A stretch of DNA of 64,000 bases from NCBI GenBank assembly GCA_034770075.1, contig CM068379.1:23993506-24057505 (forward strand). Direction: 5' to 3'. The stretch comes from Aralia elata. Lineage: Eukaryota > Streptophyta > Magnoliopsida > Apiales > Araliaceae. The notes under the pieces were generated by a model. The model ran no database searches and had not been told where the DNA came from. It worked only from the letters and a program-made list of their open reading frames with translations. Position 1 is the stretch's first letter; each line of letters starts with the position of its first letter. Of the stretch, positions 37,228 through 48,945 are shown piece after piece. The position numbers and the translations under genes were made by a program.

Positions 37228-38529
37228 AATACCCCCAAACTTAAACCTTTGCTTGTCCTCAAGCAAAACACACAAACTATAAAAATTAAACATTTCTAAA
37301 TAAAAACTATCTTGAGCAATGAGTTAATAAGCTAACCAATGGTCTCAAAGCATAAACACAATAAAATTCAAGGAAACTCTCAAAACGTTGCAAGTCTAGA
37401 ATTACAATTAGTTAGTCATAGCTTGCTTTAGGTCCCTTCCGTGTGTGTGTGAGTATACCCAATGGCACTAAACCAATCAAGCTCGGATGAAGCTATGCAA
37501 CCACATTACCTTATGAAATAATCAAAATAAACCACAAAAACTACATGCTTAACACATCACTCACTACAAAGGTATACAAATCACAATTTTCAAAAAAATG
37601 AAATCAAAGGACTCTAGATAAGTGCATTTTATGCTCCATCTTATCCTAAGTCCACTCTTGTGGGTGAGTGCGTTTTACGCTCCATCTCAACCCAACACGA
37701 GATTTGATAAACATAAATTTCTTACTTTTATCAAAATTATAAGAGAGTGCGTTTTACGCTCTATCTCTCCTACGCATGTGTCCATGAGTGAGTGCGTTTT
37801 ACGCTCCATCTCAACTCACCACATGACCAACAATTCAAACACAACAAATTTGGACACCTTGCTTTGAGTGATGTTTAAACGAGTTCTAGAGTTTATAGAT
37901 ATTTCCCATAAGCATTCGGTTATAAAAGCCTTCTCTAAGCATACAACTAGTTCAATACTCATGGGTAGGTGCAAAAGAGTGAAAGGACGCATAAGCAAAA
38001 CAATAACCACAATAATGTTGAAGCACAAATACTAAGCAACATTTATCCATTTTCCATGAGTTAGAAACTATTCAATCAAGTTCTTATCATAGACCATGAA
38101 TTGTAGTTCAAATCAAATTAAAACAATGCTCAAGGGACACATTTTAAAAATAAATAAATTTTTTTTTTTTGAACAAAAACACATAACTTAAATCATATAA
38201 AAACTGAATTAAAAACACACAAATACGAAGTACTACCCCCAAACTTAAACTTGACATTGTCCTCAATGTCTGATATAGAAAAATTAAAATAGAAGACTTC
38301 CCTAAGAACGTGTCAAACGCTATTAATATCATCTTTCAAGTCCCCTAAGTTGGGAGCGCACCCCAATTTGCTTAGTATTCAGTACCTGAAAGCAACTGAC
38401 TAAACAAATTAAAATGCAATTAAACAAACTAAAAAGCAATTGAAAAAAATCAAAATCAAAACAATAAAATTGGGTTGCCTCCCAAGAAGCGCTTGTTTTA
38501 AAGTCTTCGGCCTGACTAACTCCCTACTT
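37228..38529 (-). other. Non-coding 3' region with purine tracts and short repeats (pol-less gypsy)
   Basis: The purine tract AAGTTTGGGGGTA lies next to the LTR (minus strand, 37229-37242). A second copy, AAGTTTGGGGGTAGTA, is at 38231-38246. Four copies of a unit like GTGCGTTTTACGCTCCATCT (plus strand) lie near 37622, 37668, 37747 and 37792. No gene is seen. Confidence 0.7.
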
Positions 38530-39606
38530 TTATCCAATTCCCCTTCGATAATTGAGGAACCCACCCTCCATTGATAACCATGTAATATTTGAGGGCTTCT
38601 CCTCAGTAAGGGTCATTGTATCAAGTTCACCTAGCTTGTTACTTTTAGGAACAATCTCATTTAAGAGATTCACATAACTAGGTGTTTGCTCCATTGTGTC
38701 TATGAAAGGAATGTTGAATTGAAGCTCTTCAAACACAAAAGAATTTTCAGCTTTCTTCTCTTGGACCCCTAATTCATCACACCATGGGTTCAAATTTATA
38801 TTAGCTCCATTGTCACATAGAGCCTTGCCTAAGACATGACTACCAATTGGGCACGGTTTTGCAAAATTGACTGGATTCTTGAACTTTGGTGGAGAAAGCA
38901 CTTGGGGCACTAACACAATTGACTCATATTTGTTGGAACTCAAGGCTAGATCCTCGGCCTCCTTTTCCCGCTCCCCACTTGTCTCCCCACTTTTGACATT
39001 TTGTGGCCCATCCAGTTGCAGATTTGGCGTGGGTCGTCCATCAATCTCGGAATCCATGTCATTACACCAATTGCTTTGAGGACAGTTGTTTAAAGCTTTG
39101 AACATTTGATCAATCTGATTCTGAAGATTTTGAATTGATAGGTCTTGACTTTTCAACATCTCCTCATTCGAAGTCATGATCTTGGTCACAAGTTCCTCAA
39201 AGTTTGACATCTTATCTTCTTGTGGCAATGGAGGTGGGCATGAGAATTTCGGTGCAACAACTGGACTTGGAGCATAGTATTGATCATCATAATTGTAGCT
39301 CCATATAGAATCTGGGTGATACCCCAAATCTTGGTGGTAATCGGGATAAGCATAGCTGTTGAAGTACTCACCACCGTATTGTACTGGTCCAAAACTGACG
39401 GTGCATTGATGACTCGGATGATTGTCAGAACAATAATCACAAGTAACTGTTATACCTTGAGTGCTCTCTGCTACAAAGGCATCCAACTTCCTCGATAGTG
39501 TTTCAAATTGTGCTGACAATGCAGAGATTGCATTGAGTCCATCAATCCCAGTTTCCCTTGGTTGAGTCACACTCATGTACGGCCATTGATCAACAAAGTC
39601 ATCCAT
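38530..39606 (-). CDS. Gag-like protein of the pol-less gypsy element
   Basis: The 358-aa frame starts MDDFVDQWPYMSV at 39606. Around residues 56-68 is a Cys/His finger (CDYCSDNHPSHQC, one residue short of the usual spacing). A Tyr-rich stretch (about 72-115) and a Pro/Ser/Asp-rich linker follow. Near residues 255-275 KALCDNGANINLNP resembles the start of a gypsy protease (D-X-G-A), cut short soon after. So it is the middle and end of gag with a stump of protease. The frame is open throughout, unlike the other element genes here, which fits a recent copy. Packaging of the element RNA is the likely role, by analogy. Confidence 0.78.
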   Translation of the reverse strand: MDDFVDQWPYMSVTQPRETGIDGLNAISALSAQFETLSRKLDAFVAESTQGITVTCDYCSDNHPSHQCTVSFGPVQYGGEYFNSYAYPDYHQDLGYHPDSIWSYNYDDQYYAPSPVVAPKFSCPPPLPQEDKMSNFEELVTKIMTSNEEMLKSQDLSIQNLQNQIDQMFKALNNCPQSNWCNDMDSEIDGRPTPNLQLDGPQNVKSGETSGEREKEAEDLALSSNKYESIVLVPQVLSPPKFKNPVNFAKPCPIGSHVLGKALCDNGANINLNPWCDELGVQEKKAENSFVFEELQFNIPFIDTMEQTPSYVNLLNEIVPKSNKLGELDTMTLTEEKPSNITWLSMEGGFLNYRRGIG

Positions 39607-39731
39607 GGTGTACCTCGTAAAAGCATTAAAACAGAAAAAAGTTAAAATAAAGTAAAAACAAATTTATATACAAGTTTAAATAAAGATCAATATGATTGTA
39701 ATCAATATTGGAAAAACATTAGAAAAATAAT

Positions 39732-39749
39732 TCCCCGACAACGGCGCCA
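39732..39749 (-). other. Primer binding site, tRNA-Asp type (pol-less gypsy)
   Basis: On the minus strand TGGCGCCGTTGTCGGGGA lies six bases inside the 5' LTR end. It has one difference from the form common in Athila-type elements. Confidence 0.82.
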
Positions 39750-39755
39750 AAAACT

Positions 39756-41719
39756 TGTTGTCCGATTAATATAACGACAATTACGCGCAAGTATACGCGG
39801 TCAACAAGTAATAAAGAGTAAGTAGAGTATCGATCCCACGAGGAATTGTTACTAGTCTTTTCCAAGTATTAACCTTTTATCATCTCAATCTTATTTAAAC
39901 AAACGATAATTATTTTTGTTGTTTTGCATTAATGAAGATAACAAATAATCAAATAACTATGGAAAACTTTAAGATAATGAAATCAAATATTAACAAGTCT
40001 AAGATCACAATTTCCCCCAACACTTCACTTGAATATCCTAACTCTCTCTTTTCAACTAGTTAAATCACAAGGATTGTTATCCGAGAATTTACAAGTATAT
40101 ACAAGCCTCTCTCGATGGTCAAATACGTATTTCCCAATACGGTGTATAAATATCTCTATTCTACACACTAGCAAGAATCCAATATCAAGAATAATCAACA
40201 AGACACGTGTCACCAAATCTCATTCATCACCCTATCAATTACCAACTTCCGCAATGGAAATCATTAAGCATGAATCTCAAATGGATACATGTGGTATTTA
40301 GGTATATGTCTATCCTAAATACAATCAAATTATCCATTCATGAGGGTAATAAATAAAATACACGTCACTTAATTTCATGAATTACCCATAGGAATATCTA
40401 ATTTTCACATGATATCATAACAAGGTCTCAACCTATACTTCCTCTCTCAATTCCATATAAGTTCCCAAGGTAATTACTAGCTAGGTAATTAATATATAAA
40501 GCACAAATTATGATATCCAAACACAAATAATTAACCAACATCAAAGAGAGAGCATTCAATTCAAACTATGTATTGGGTTCCATTGAAATCGTAGAATACA
40601 AGCTCTAGTTCATGGTAGCTACAAATAACATCAAACACAAGGTATTCAACATGAAATAGAGATACAAATTCAAAGGAAAGCTAAAAATGAATAAACCCCC
40701 TTTTGAGATGTTCATCAATTGCTTGCTTGGTTGTTGTCAATCTCTAACTTCTCCTCTTCCTTTAGCACTCCTTTCTTCAATTGCTCCTTAACTTGTTGCT
40801 GGAAAGTCCTTGAATTGCAAAGCTCAAGCTCTTCTTGGTGATGAAATTTGTAGCTCCCCCTCTCTAGAACTCACTTTCTAACCCTAACTAAATCTAGGTT
40901 TTGCTCCCTTTGAATGTGTTTCTTCAATACCTAGAGTGCTCCTATGAATGTATGAAACTCTTAATTTCGAGCCCCCCATCAGTATGTAAACCCCCTGGAT
41001 GCCCTAACCTAGCTTAGCCATCAAAAATGACCAAAAACCCCAAAACAATCTGCTGCTGTCCGCGACGAGCTCGCCCCGGCGAGCTTTTTGGCCCAAGTTT
41101 TCTCGCCCCGGCGAGCTCTCGCCGCGGCGAGGGATTTGTGTAGGAAATTCCCGCCCCAGCGAGCTCTGGAAAAACGACCATAACTTTTTCGTCCGAACTC
41201 AGATTAAGGCGATTAAGTAGGCTATGGAAAGCTAAGAAGTAGATCTACAACTTTCATAACTGGAGCTTGATGAGATAATGGCTGGAGCAAGGTTCAAATT
41301 GAGCCCGAAGCAACTGCTGCGTAAACGTCATGCAAAATCCGATGGTAAAATGACCATAACTCGCTCATACGAACTTCAAATTTGATGATTCAAGATGCTC
41401 TGGAAAGCTAAGACAAAGATCTACAACTTTTATTCTTTGAGTATGGAGAGATTCGGATTGCATCATGGGTGAAATTGAGAAACAAGCAGCTGAAATGCCA
41501 AATTCACGCCGAAAACGCAACGATCCAATGGGCCTTTATTTCAATTCCTACAAAACAAAGTAAAAACACGTAAAAGCACACTAATACATATAAAAGTAGT
41601 ACAAAACTACATTACACAACAATAAGATGAAAACGCATAAAACCAAACGAAATAGCTAAAGACTTACAAATTATTAAGGCTAAAAGTATCCAATTTGTGT
41701 ATATAAAACACACTCATCA
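39756..41719 (-). repeat. 5' LTR of the pol-less gypsy element
   Basis: It has the same length and ends as 35264-37227, with scattered substitutions. The GC palindrome block lies near 41064-41165. Confidence 0.92.
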
Positions 41720-41899
41720 GCAGTTTCATTTGATTAGAGAGATCATTGAAAGAGGAGATGTCACCCTGGAGCGTGTGGACTCTCAAGACAACATTGCAGA
41801 TCCATTTACTAAAGCTTTAACTCAACAGCAGTTTGATCGTCACTTAAAGAAGATGGGTATTAGATACCAAGGCGATTGGCTTTAGTGCAAGTGGGAGAT

Positions 41900-43725
41900 T
41901 GAAAATATTATACACACAAGCCAATCATATTTGATATGATGTAGCATATACTTTGTAATCTTAATCATTTATTAATAAAAGAATTGATTTTCTTAAAAAG
42001 CATTTTATATTATCTACATGGTGCTGTTATATTAAATGTGATAAACCCATAGTTTTGAGCAATATTTTTAGAATCATGATGGTGATCATGCTAATGAGAT
42101 CTAAATTCAAGATAGCTCACAAACTAAAATCGTTCCTAATCGTTGGATTACTAAATAGGGGATTAGTGAATCCGGATATATTAGTACATACGTTGCTTGC
42201 TCTTAAGAAGAGGAAGGATGATTGATCTCATAATCATTTGTGTGGAGACACTAAAGCAAGTATGTAGGTGCTTATTGGAGAATAAGTTCAATGAACGTGG
42301 CTCGCTAAGGAATACCTAATGGAATTTTACTCGCCTGTCAATAGGAATTCCTCTAGTGATAGTAGTACAAGTGATCCTTGGACTTGAGATCATCATAGTA
42401 TCTTGTGTATGATGAGTTATACTTTGACATGTCCCTTAAGACCTTTGGGGTATATCAAAGGGTATGATTGGGTATAATAAGTTGTACATGGAGATAGGTG
42501 AATGATCAACAAAGAATCTACCACGTCTAGTAAAAGATGTGAATGTCCTATGTGATTCGATAAATGACAACTCAGTAGTCCTTGGCCAAGGCAAAATGAA
42601 ATTAGAAAGGAGTTTCTAATTTGCATTATTTAGAGTTGTGCATTTGAGAATCGAAATACAGATAATTAAATAAAATAAGACTTGACAGTAAATCCATGTC
42701 TTATATTTAATTGGGACATTGTATGGTAGAAGGATTGAATTGTACGGTAACTATTCACTAAAAGGTTCTTTTGTGATTAATGTTGAAATCTATATTATCT
42801 GGAAAGTCGTTGATCGCTAAGGGCGCTTACCCTTATTATAGAATAAATATTATTTATTTAAATGAATTAAATAGTTTAATTTATTTATTTAAATAAAATT
42901 AGAATTGTTCTAATTGATTTATTCACAATCGGTTTAATATGGAGAACCTAAAGGGTCACACCGCAAAAGAAAAATATTTATTTAAGAAGTAAATGACATA
43001 ATTGTAATAATAAGTTAAGTGTATTTAATTTAATCTATCGAGATAGAATAAATTAAATAGCTTAATATTTATTATTTAATATTTTGGAAATATTAAATAT
43101 AAATTAATAAGAGGAGTCTTATTATTAATATTACTATTACTATTATTTAATTCCTAATAGGGATTGGGAATTAATTAATAGAAGTACTCTCCCATGAATT
43201 CATAATTGGATTAGGAGCATAATTAATTAAAGGAGTTTAATTATAATAGAAACCCTAATCCTAAATAGTTTAGGGAAGGGTTATTCATACATCTATAAAT
43301 AAGAGGAGTCTTATCATAGATTAGGGTTACACACTCTTGCATTAGATTGTGGAGAATACTTGCAATTTCTATAGAGATAGAAACTAGGGTTTTGCCAACA
43401 CCCAATTTCTTGAATAACTATTCTTCCTTGGTGGATCACCTCTAGAGGCCAAACACTTGGGTGGCTAACGTTGATCAAGTAAAGGAATTTAGTCGGTGGA
43501 ATTTAAGGAGAACGCGAAGGAATTGGAGATGAACTTGTACCCGAGGAAGCACGGTTCTACGAGGGTATAATTTCTTAATCTCTATCTCTTTCGTTTATAT
43601 CGTTAATTGAACACATAGATTGATCATGGTGATGGTTTGTATAAAATTTTAAAATCTGATTTTATCGCGCTTCCGCTTTATTTATGTAATTTGATTGCAT
43701 GTTCGCGTCATATACAAACCTAACA
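41900..43725 (+). repeat. 3' LTR of copia A3 (1826 bp)
   Basis: It follows GTGGGAGAT and begins TGAAAATATTATACAC, which differs from the 5' LTR start (TGAAAGTAGTATGCAC). It ends CCTAACA before the GAAAA duplication. Confidence 0.93.
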
Positions 43726-44135
43726 GAAAATTCCGTCGCAATGTATATATCTCTGACTGAATTATATCCGACGGAGTTCAGTCGGACTTAAGGTATTTTC
43801 GAGGGAAATAATACAACGGAATTAATTCGTCGAATATGGAGTTAGTTTATCTCTGACGGATATTCCCTCGGAAATAAGAGATTTTCGACGAAAAATTGGA
43901 TTTTCTAAAAACCATTTAATTTCTAATTCCGATGGATTTTCTCTCGAGAATAACTTAATTCCGACGGAAAATGAAGTTTTTTAAAAAGTATTTAATGCCT
44001 AATTTCGACGGAATATTTCCTCAGAATTAATTTATCCTCGACGAAAAATATGCTTTTTTGCAATTGGTTTGAAAATATAATTCTAGTGGAATATCCGTCG
44101 GAAATAGCTTATTCTGTTGAAAATAAATTTTTTTT

Positions 44136-45470
44136 TAATAATTTTTTTAAAAGTGCAATTTTCAAGTGTTTAAACTCATACTTGTAACCTGTTTTATCCC
44201 AATACAGACAGACATTTATATATATATAAGTTGTAACCTGTATCATCTCATCATCAACAATCGTTTGCGCAAGGAAGTCTGAGTTGAATGGAACACCAAC
44301 GACACCTTAACCTCGTGCTTATATAGAAGCAGGAACCTTGGTACAATCGACGATTGATGCGGTAGAAGACGTCACACATAATTATGAATTGTTGTATGAT
44401 AAGTCAAAATTGAATCTCAAGAAAACTAAGATTAAGTTAGGAATTCTTAAAGAACCAAAAGATGAGAAAAACCTCTCAAGTATCTTGATAAAATCTGATA
44501 ATAAGAAGTTGATCATCATTTACATCATCCTTGTATCCTATTTATACTAGTAGAAAGAAACCCTAATTCCCATAAGCAATAACAAAATAAGTTGGAACCA
44601 AAATCCTAGCTAACAAATCAATGTGGAAATCAAATCCTATCTAACAAACTTCTTAGTTACATTAAAATTAGAAAAGATCTGAAAAATCCCTAAAAATATG
44701 GCAGAAAATCTGACAAAATGCGTTCCTTGAAATCTGTGTCGCGTCCCTGGGGCGTCAGCACCGCACTTTGGCCTGTAACTGGCGCGACAACACCAATCAT
44801 CTAGAGAGCATTTTGCATCTTGGCACAACAGCGCCACAAAATGAAATGAACTTGGCACGACAGCGCCATACCTCCAAAGAGTTTCTGATTTCTTGCTTTG
44901 GTGCGGCAATGCCATCCATATAAGCTAATTACGGCGCGACACTCCAGAAAAACTTCTTTTGTGTTTATAAGTCCTGAATTTGATTCCTTGCTCATACCAA
45001 TCCTTTGCACTAAGTTATTAAACTTTGAATCATTTTTCATAGCAAACGCCTTTCATAGCCTCGCCATGTAGTTTGAATCATTTCCCTTAGCTCTGTGCAA
45101 TTCAAACTTGTATCATCGCGTGATGAATTATAAGCTCCTTGTTTGAATTAGTGATTCATATGGCCGCGTGAATGCCAAACCCTCCACAAATGGAAACATA
45201 GATTTGCCGAGAATTAAGTGACATAAATGAATACGAGTTTGATGACTTGGCTTGCCTCGATCTGGCTTTGCTGAACATGATGAATTTGGAAACCCCAAAT
45301 AGTAGGACTTATTCTCCCCTCGAGGTTAACTTGAATTGAACTCCATTTTAAGTATCCTTGAATAAATTTCAGTCCAATTTCTTAGAATCATTTGATGAAC
45401 CTCTGAAACTCGAGTTAAGTTATTAACGCTTGATGCAAGCCTGGCCAAGACTGTATCAGGTTCTTAGGGA
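44136..45470 (-). other. Unassigned LTR-like segment
   Basis: On the minus strand there is a TATA-like box (AGTATAAATAGG near 44545) after a stretch with GC-rich near-palindromes (44740-44945: GGCGCGAC, GGCACGACAGCGCC and relatives), as in the LTRs elsewhere here. A motif near 45428 (TTGATGCAAGCCTGGCCAAG) resembles 26218, next to the gypsy debris. It is probably part of a minus-strand gypsy LTR and 3' region. No target duplication was found. The plus frame 44338-44550 is not recognisable as a gene. Confidence 0.35.
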
Positions 45471-47049
45471 CAGGGGCAGGGCAAATGTACGTAGTCTGTA
45501 TGAGCACGGAAGAACTCTTCGACTACTACTCTAACATCGAAGTAGACAGGAGGATCACTATTTTTGATCCTAATAGTGACCAACTGCTCTACTTCACGAC
45601 AATAATGCCTTTAGTGAGAGTAGTAGCAGAAGGGGATCAGAGCTTCATCAGATGGAACTACTCCAGGTTCCCAAATTTAATGTTAGTGGCCCAAAACTTC
45701 CCCAGGGTTCTTTCTTTTGCAACCAAGACTATTTGCAATAAACCTTCTTCCTCTACCTATACATATAGTAAGGTAACTTTTATACCAAATTCTTTATTCA
45801 TTATTCATTCTCCTTCTCCATTCTTTTCTTGCTATGACGAAGTCATAGAGTCCCCTTCTACGATCTCTGAGTAACCCTCTACTCCTCAATTCATTCCCCG
45901 ATCGTGGAGTCCCAAAACCCCATGAGCGTGTCTCAGTTGTCCCCATCAAAACCTAAATGGCTGGAATGTTGGACATCATTGCTGATGAGCTTAATGAAAG
46001 TCTTGAAGAAACAGTAACTAGGATATAGAAAAGCTTAGCTAAAATTGTGGAAGCTGCATCCAACGTCCCTGGATAAATGGGAAAGGAGTTTGGCAAGCGG
46101 ATGAAAGATATGTTCAAGTCCATCTCCAAAAATCTTCAAAAAAAGGATAAAATCTTCCTAAAGCAGCTATCTGATCACAAAGTTGTTGTCTTCTCTCTTC
46201 ACCAAATTAATGTCGAATCCATCAAAATCCTCTTTGACAAAATGTTCTCCCTTAGCTCTTCACTTAACGATTTCAAAGGCATGGTGATGAACTCAATGGA
46301 GCATACAGACAATGTTATGGCCCTTGTTCATTAGTAATGAGAACAAGCTGAGGTTAAGCAACAAGAAAATGGAGATGATATTGTCATGTCCAGAAATTAG
46401 ATGCAAGAGCTTGTTCAAGTAGTCAAGCAGCTCTTTGAAGAAGTAAATGCTCCCGCCATGAAAGAGATGCTAACAAAAAGGGGAAGAGAATAAGGGGGAG
46501 ACGGGGGAGAGGAGACGAGCTCCACAGTAAACATCAATTCAACCTCCTTCCTCCTCAAGAATTCCTAGTGCACTTCCCATAGATTGTGGCCATTCCTCCT
46601 CTTCAAGGCCTTCGTCGTCGAGTGTCGTGACTCCCACTGGCACACGACTCCCGTCGGGTGATCCAATTTACATCAATAGAAATCTTCAATGAGTGAACAT
46701 TGAAGGGGAAGAAAGAATTGATGTGCCTTATCTTGGCCCAAAGGATTCTATGAAGGAGATTCGGAGAAAGGATGCTAAAGCAAGAGAGCGATACAGGCGG
46801 GATCCTCCTAAGAGCAAGAGGGGGAGAAGATAGGTAAAAGTATAGGTATACATTATAAATCATTCTTTATAAATTTTTGATATATACTGTGTACAATTTT
46901 TACATATATCAATAAATTTATTCTTTTGCTCTAGCAATACAGTTGCTCACTGTATATTAGCTCATGATTAATTTTAAAGTATAATTTCATTTTAGAATTG
47001 ATGAATGCTCTTAAACTACTGATTTTGTCATCATCAAATAGGGGAAAAT
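45471..47049 (+). pseudogene. Internal remnant of a copia-like element, ORFs unrecognised
   Basis: It lies directly before a 3' LTR and its purine tract (AGGGGAAAAT, 47040-47049). Frames 45485-45874 (129 aa) and 46077-46334 (85 aa, Lys-rich, possibly helical) are the only sizeable ones. Neither shows RT, integrase or protease motifs. A short Arg/Lys-rich tail (RERYRRDPPKSKRGRR) ends near 46833. Such position suits the extra ORF after pol in some copia lineages, or a non-autonomous element; I cannot tell which. Confidence 0.4.
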
Positions 47050-48531
47050 TGTTAGATACTGCATGTTTAATTTGATGATGATATGATTAATGTATATTTG
47101 TAAGTATGATGTACAAGGACTTAGAATTTAAAGATCAAACTTGTTAGGTTTATCCTATGAGCTAAACTAATGTATAGATGATAGGATTAAATCGATCGTT
47201 TAGTCAAGTTGGACGATCGTAAAGCTATTCTGACAAATCGAAAAGTATATTGAAGTTCACAGAGTTAGTCTTCCTATTGTAGAGCATTCAGTGAAAGATT
47301 GCAGAGCCTGCCAGGAGTTCGCAGAGTTAAGACAAGATCGCAGAGCCTGCAGTCAAATCGTAGAATTCACTCTAAGGTCGTAAAGTGAAGTAAGGATCGC
47401 AGAGTGACTCAAGGATCATAAGAGCAAATTGTAGAATGACTCTCTACTCGTAAAGCAAGCTTCGTAGAGCAAAACGTAGAGTTCAGATCGTTGAGTGAAT
47501 CAAACTCAATACTCGATAGTCTTCATGTAGTTCTACGATCAGTCAAAATTGTAGAGCATGCTAAGACTGACAAAGGATTGACAATAAAGAGCGTTGCAAA
47601 TTGAAGAACCCAAGATAATTTCCAAACATCCTCGGTTGAAATCAAAGATCAGAGTATGTTGTGTCTAACAGCTAGCTTGGCGAAGTGACAACATCCACGT
47701 GGTTGGTGGAGCAGCAAACTGATGTTACAGGTCAGAGCCGAAAGCAAGCTAACACAACCCTCCTGAAAGTCAACATCAAAGATATTCGAGTATCGGATCA
47801 TTAAATGCTCAACGGGAACTTTGCAACGGGAAGCTCTCAAGGAGAACTATAAAAGGGCAAGGAGATTCAAACCAACAGTATGGATCACCAATTATCAAGC
47901 TGAACCTCTGCCAAAGTTCCAAGAGCCCAACTCTACGATTCAAGAACAACTTGTTCTGTTATTAGGTCTTCAGTTGATGAGCTTAATCGCAATTTAGTAG
48001 CACCTCAACAAACATTCAACCATCTGTGATTCGCTGATCTAAATGATCATAATTCCAAGTCTAAGTGACTTGAAAATATCTGAGTGATCTGGTCTTAGTG
48101 ACCCTTGACTTAGTGTCATTTGCCAAGTCTAAGTGACTTGAAGGAATCTTAGTGATTCATTTGTAATAGATCTTAGTGATCTGGTATTAGTGACCCCAAG
48201 CATCCTCAGTGGATTTTCTACTCGTAGAGTAGAAGAGTGGACTAGGAGTTGTTTATACTCCGAACCACTTAAAACATCTTGTGTCATTTATCTTTCTGTA
48301 ATTTATTTTTCTGCAAATTAACTGCAATTTTTATTTATGACTTAATTTCACAAGAACTAAATTTAGAGTTGAGATTTCATTATATCTTTAAGGGGATTTT
48401 AAACTAATATTTCGCTGTGCTTAATTAAATTGATTTAATTAATTATCTGGTAATACGTTATTAATAAACCAAAAGTTTTTAAAGGATCTATTCAACCCCC
48501 CTTCTAGATCTCATTGTGCCTTTGGAAAACA
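47050..48531 (+). repeat. 3' LTR of a copia-like element, different family
   Basis: It begins TGTTAGATACTGCATG after a GTCATCATCAAATAGGGG purine tract, as in SIRE/Maximus-like copia elements. It ends after CAACCCCCCTTCTAGATC at GGAAAACA; the end could be 48534. Two blocks of short repeats lie inside: CGCAGAGT-like at 47270-47565 and CTTAGTGA-like at 48056-48225. No 5' LTR is in the window. Confidence 0.68.
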
Positions 48532-48535
48532 ACAT

Positions 48536-48945
48536 AGATTATTTAGGAATACGCATTGAATGCTAAGATTACGCATTGAATTTCTAGTAGTAGATCCATA
48601 ATCAAAAATAATTTTGTGATTATTCCAGAAGAAATAAAACAAAAGATACGGTAAAGCTAGTACAGTTATTGTATGAGGTCTACCCAATGCTAGATGCAAA
48701 GGCGCATAATAGATCGATATGAACATCTTGAGCTGTCCCGTAATAAAACCTGTTATTGTTGATAACTTCTTCTCGATTCCTTCTTCTCCTTCTTCCATAA
48801 CCCGAGCACGGAGAAGGAGGAGATAAGAGGGCCCTATAGAGAATGTGGTTAGAAACTCATAATAGAGTCCGACCATAACGACTGAATTGATTATCTTCAT
48901 GCATAAAGATACTAGATTACCTAGTAGAAAAGATTTCAAAATCAT
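48536..48945 (-). pseudogene. ycf1: ycf1 (TIC214) N-terminal fragment, plastid-derived
   Basis: The ATG at 48943-48945 begins MILKSFLLGNLVSLCMKI, the start of Ycf1, a large protein of the inner chloroplast envelope linked to the protein import channel. About 136 codons remain, with the conserved SIGPSYLLLLRARVMEEGEEG block and following membrane segments. Plastid similarity stops after QCVFLNN at the copia LTR junction. It has no working context in the nucleus. Confidence 0.92.

Larger units (their letters stand above)
35264..41719 (-). mobile_element. Non-autonomous Ty3/gypsy derivative (gag only, no RT or integrase)
   Basis: Two LTRs of 1964 bp each enclose 2.5 kb holding a gag-like ORF and no polymerase, RNase H or integrase. 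GCAGT flanks it (35259-35263 and 41720-41724). The primer site fits a tRNA-Asp type, as in Athila/Tat gypsy elements. This is the plan of LARD or TR-GAG elements, which move with proteins from a relative. The LTRs differ at only scattered bases, so the jump is recent. Confidence 0.9.
31493..41885 (+). pseudogene. copia A3 gag-pol, broken and split by a gypsy element
   Basis: The start MSNSLSLRS is at 31493. The same frame runs, with TAG at 31682 and 32264, through the zinc knuckle CYHCNKPGH and protease DTGCSSHIC to 33205. A one-base loss near 33191 moves it to the frame of 33541-35277. Stops follow near 33350 (Trp codon), 34177 (Gln), 34237 (Gln, shared with A1) and 35035 (Trp). Unlike A1, the integrase Glu codon (33277-33279) and RT YVDD (near 34440) are kept. 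The gypsy derivative enters RNase H at 35264; the last 55 codons resume at 41720 and end at TAG 41883-41885. Nearly all stops fit C-to-T or G-to-A changes. Confidence 0.93.
28019..43725 (+). mobile_element. Ty1/copia retrotransposon A3, complete but defective
   Basis: LTRs at 28019-29838 and 41900-43725 are flanked by the duplication GAAAA (28014-28018 and 43726-43730). The family is that of A1. Inside are the primer site, hairpin leader, broken gag-pol and purine tract; a pol-less gypsy element interrupts RNase H. The LTRs are alike over most of their length; the clearest differences are in their first 130 bases. Confidence 0.95.
27876..44135 (+). mobile_element. CACTA-type DNA transposon fragment, split by copia A3
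   Basis: The left end CACTACAAGAAAAAA at 27876 is the classic CACTA/En-Spm terminus. Short subterminal repeats of the form CCGTCGGAAAT or its complement fill 27898-28018 and continue at 43731-44120, about twenty in all. Outside A3 only about 550 bp remains and no transposase is seen. A convincing right terminus was not found; CAAGTG near 44163 is at best a degraded end. The right boundary is approximate. Confidence 0.72.

Noticed and set aside
37622..37815. CRISPR-like array
   Set aside because: The repeats are few, unevenly spaced and inside a plant retrotransposon.
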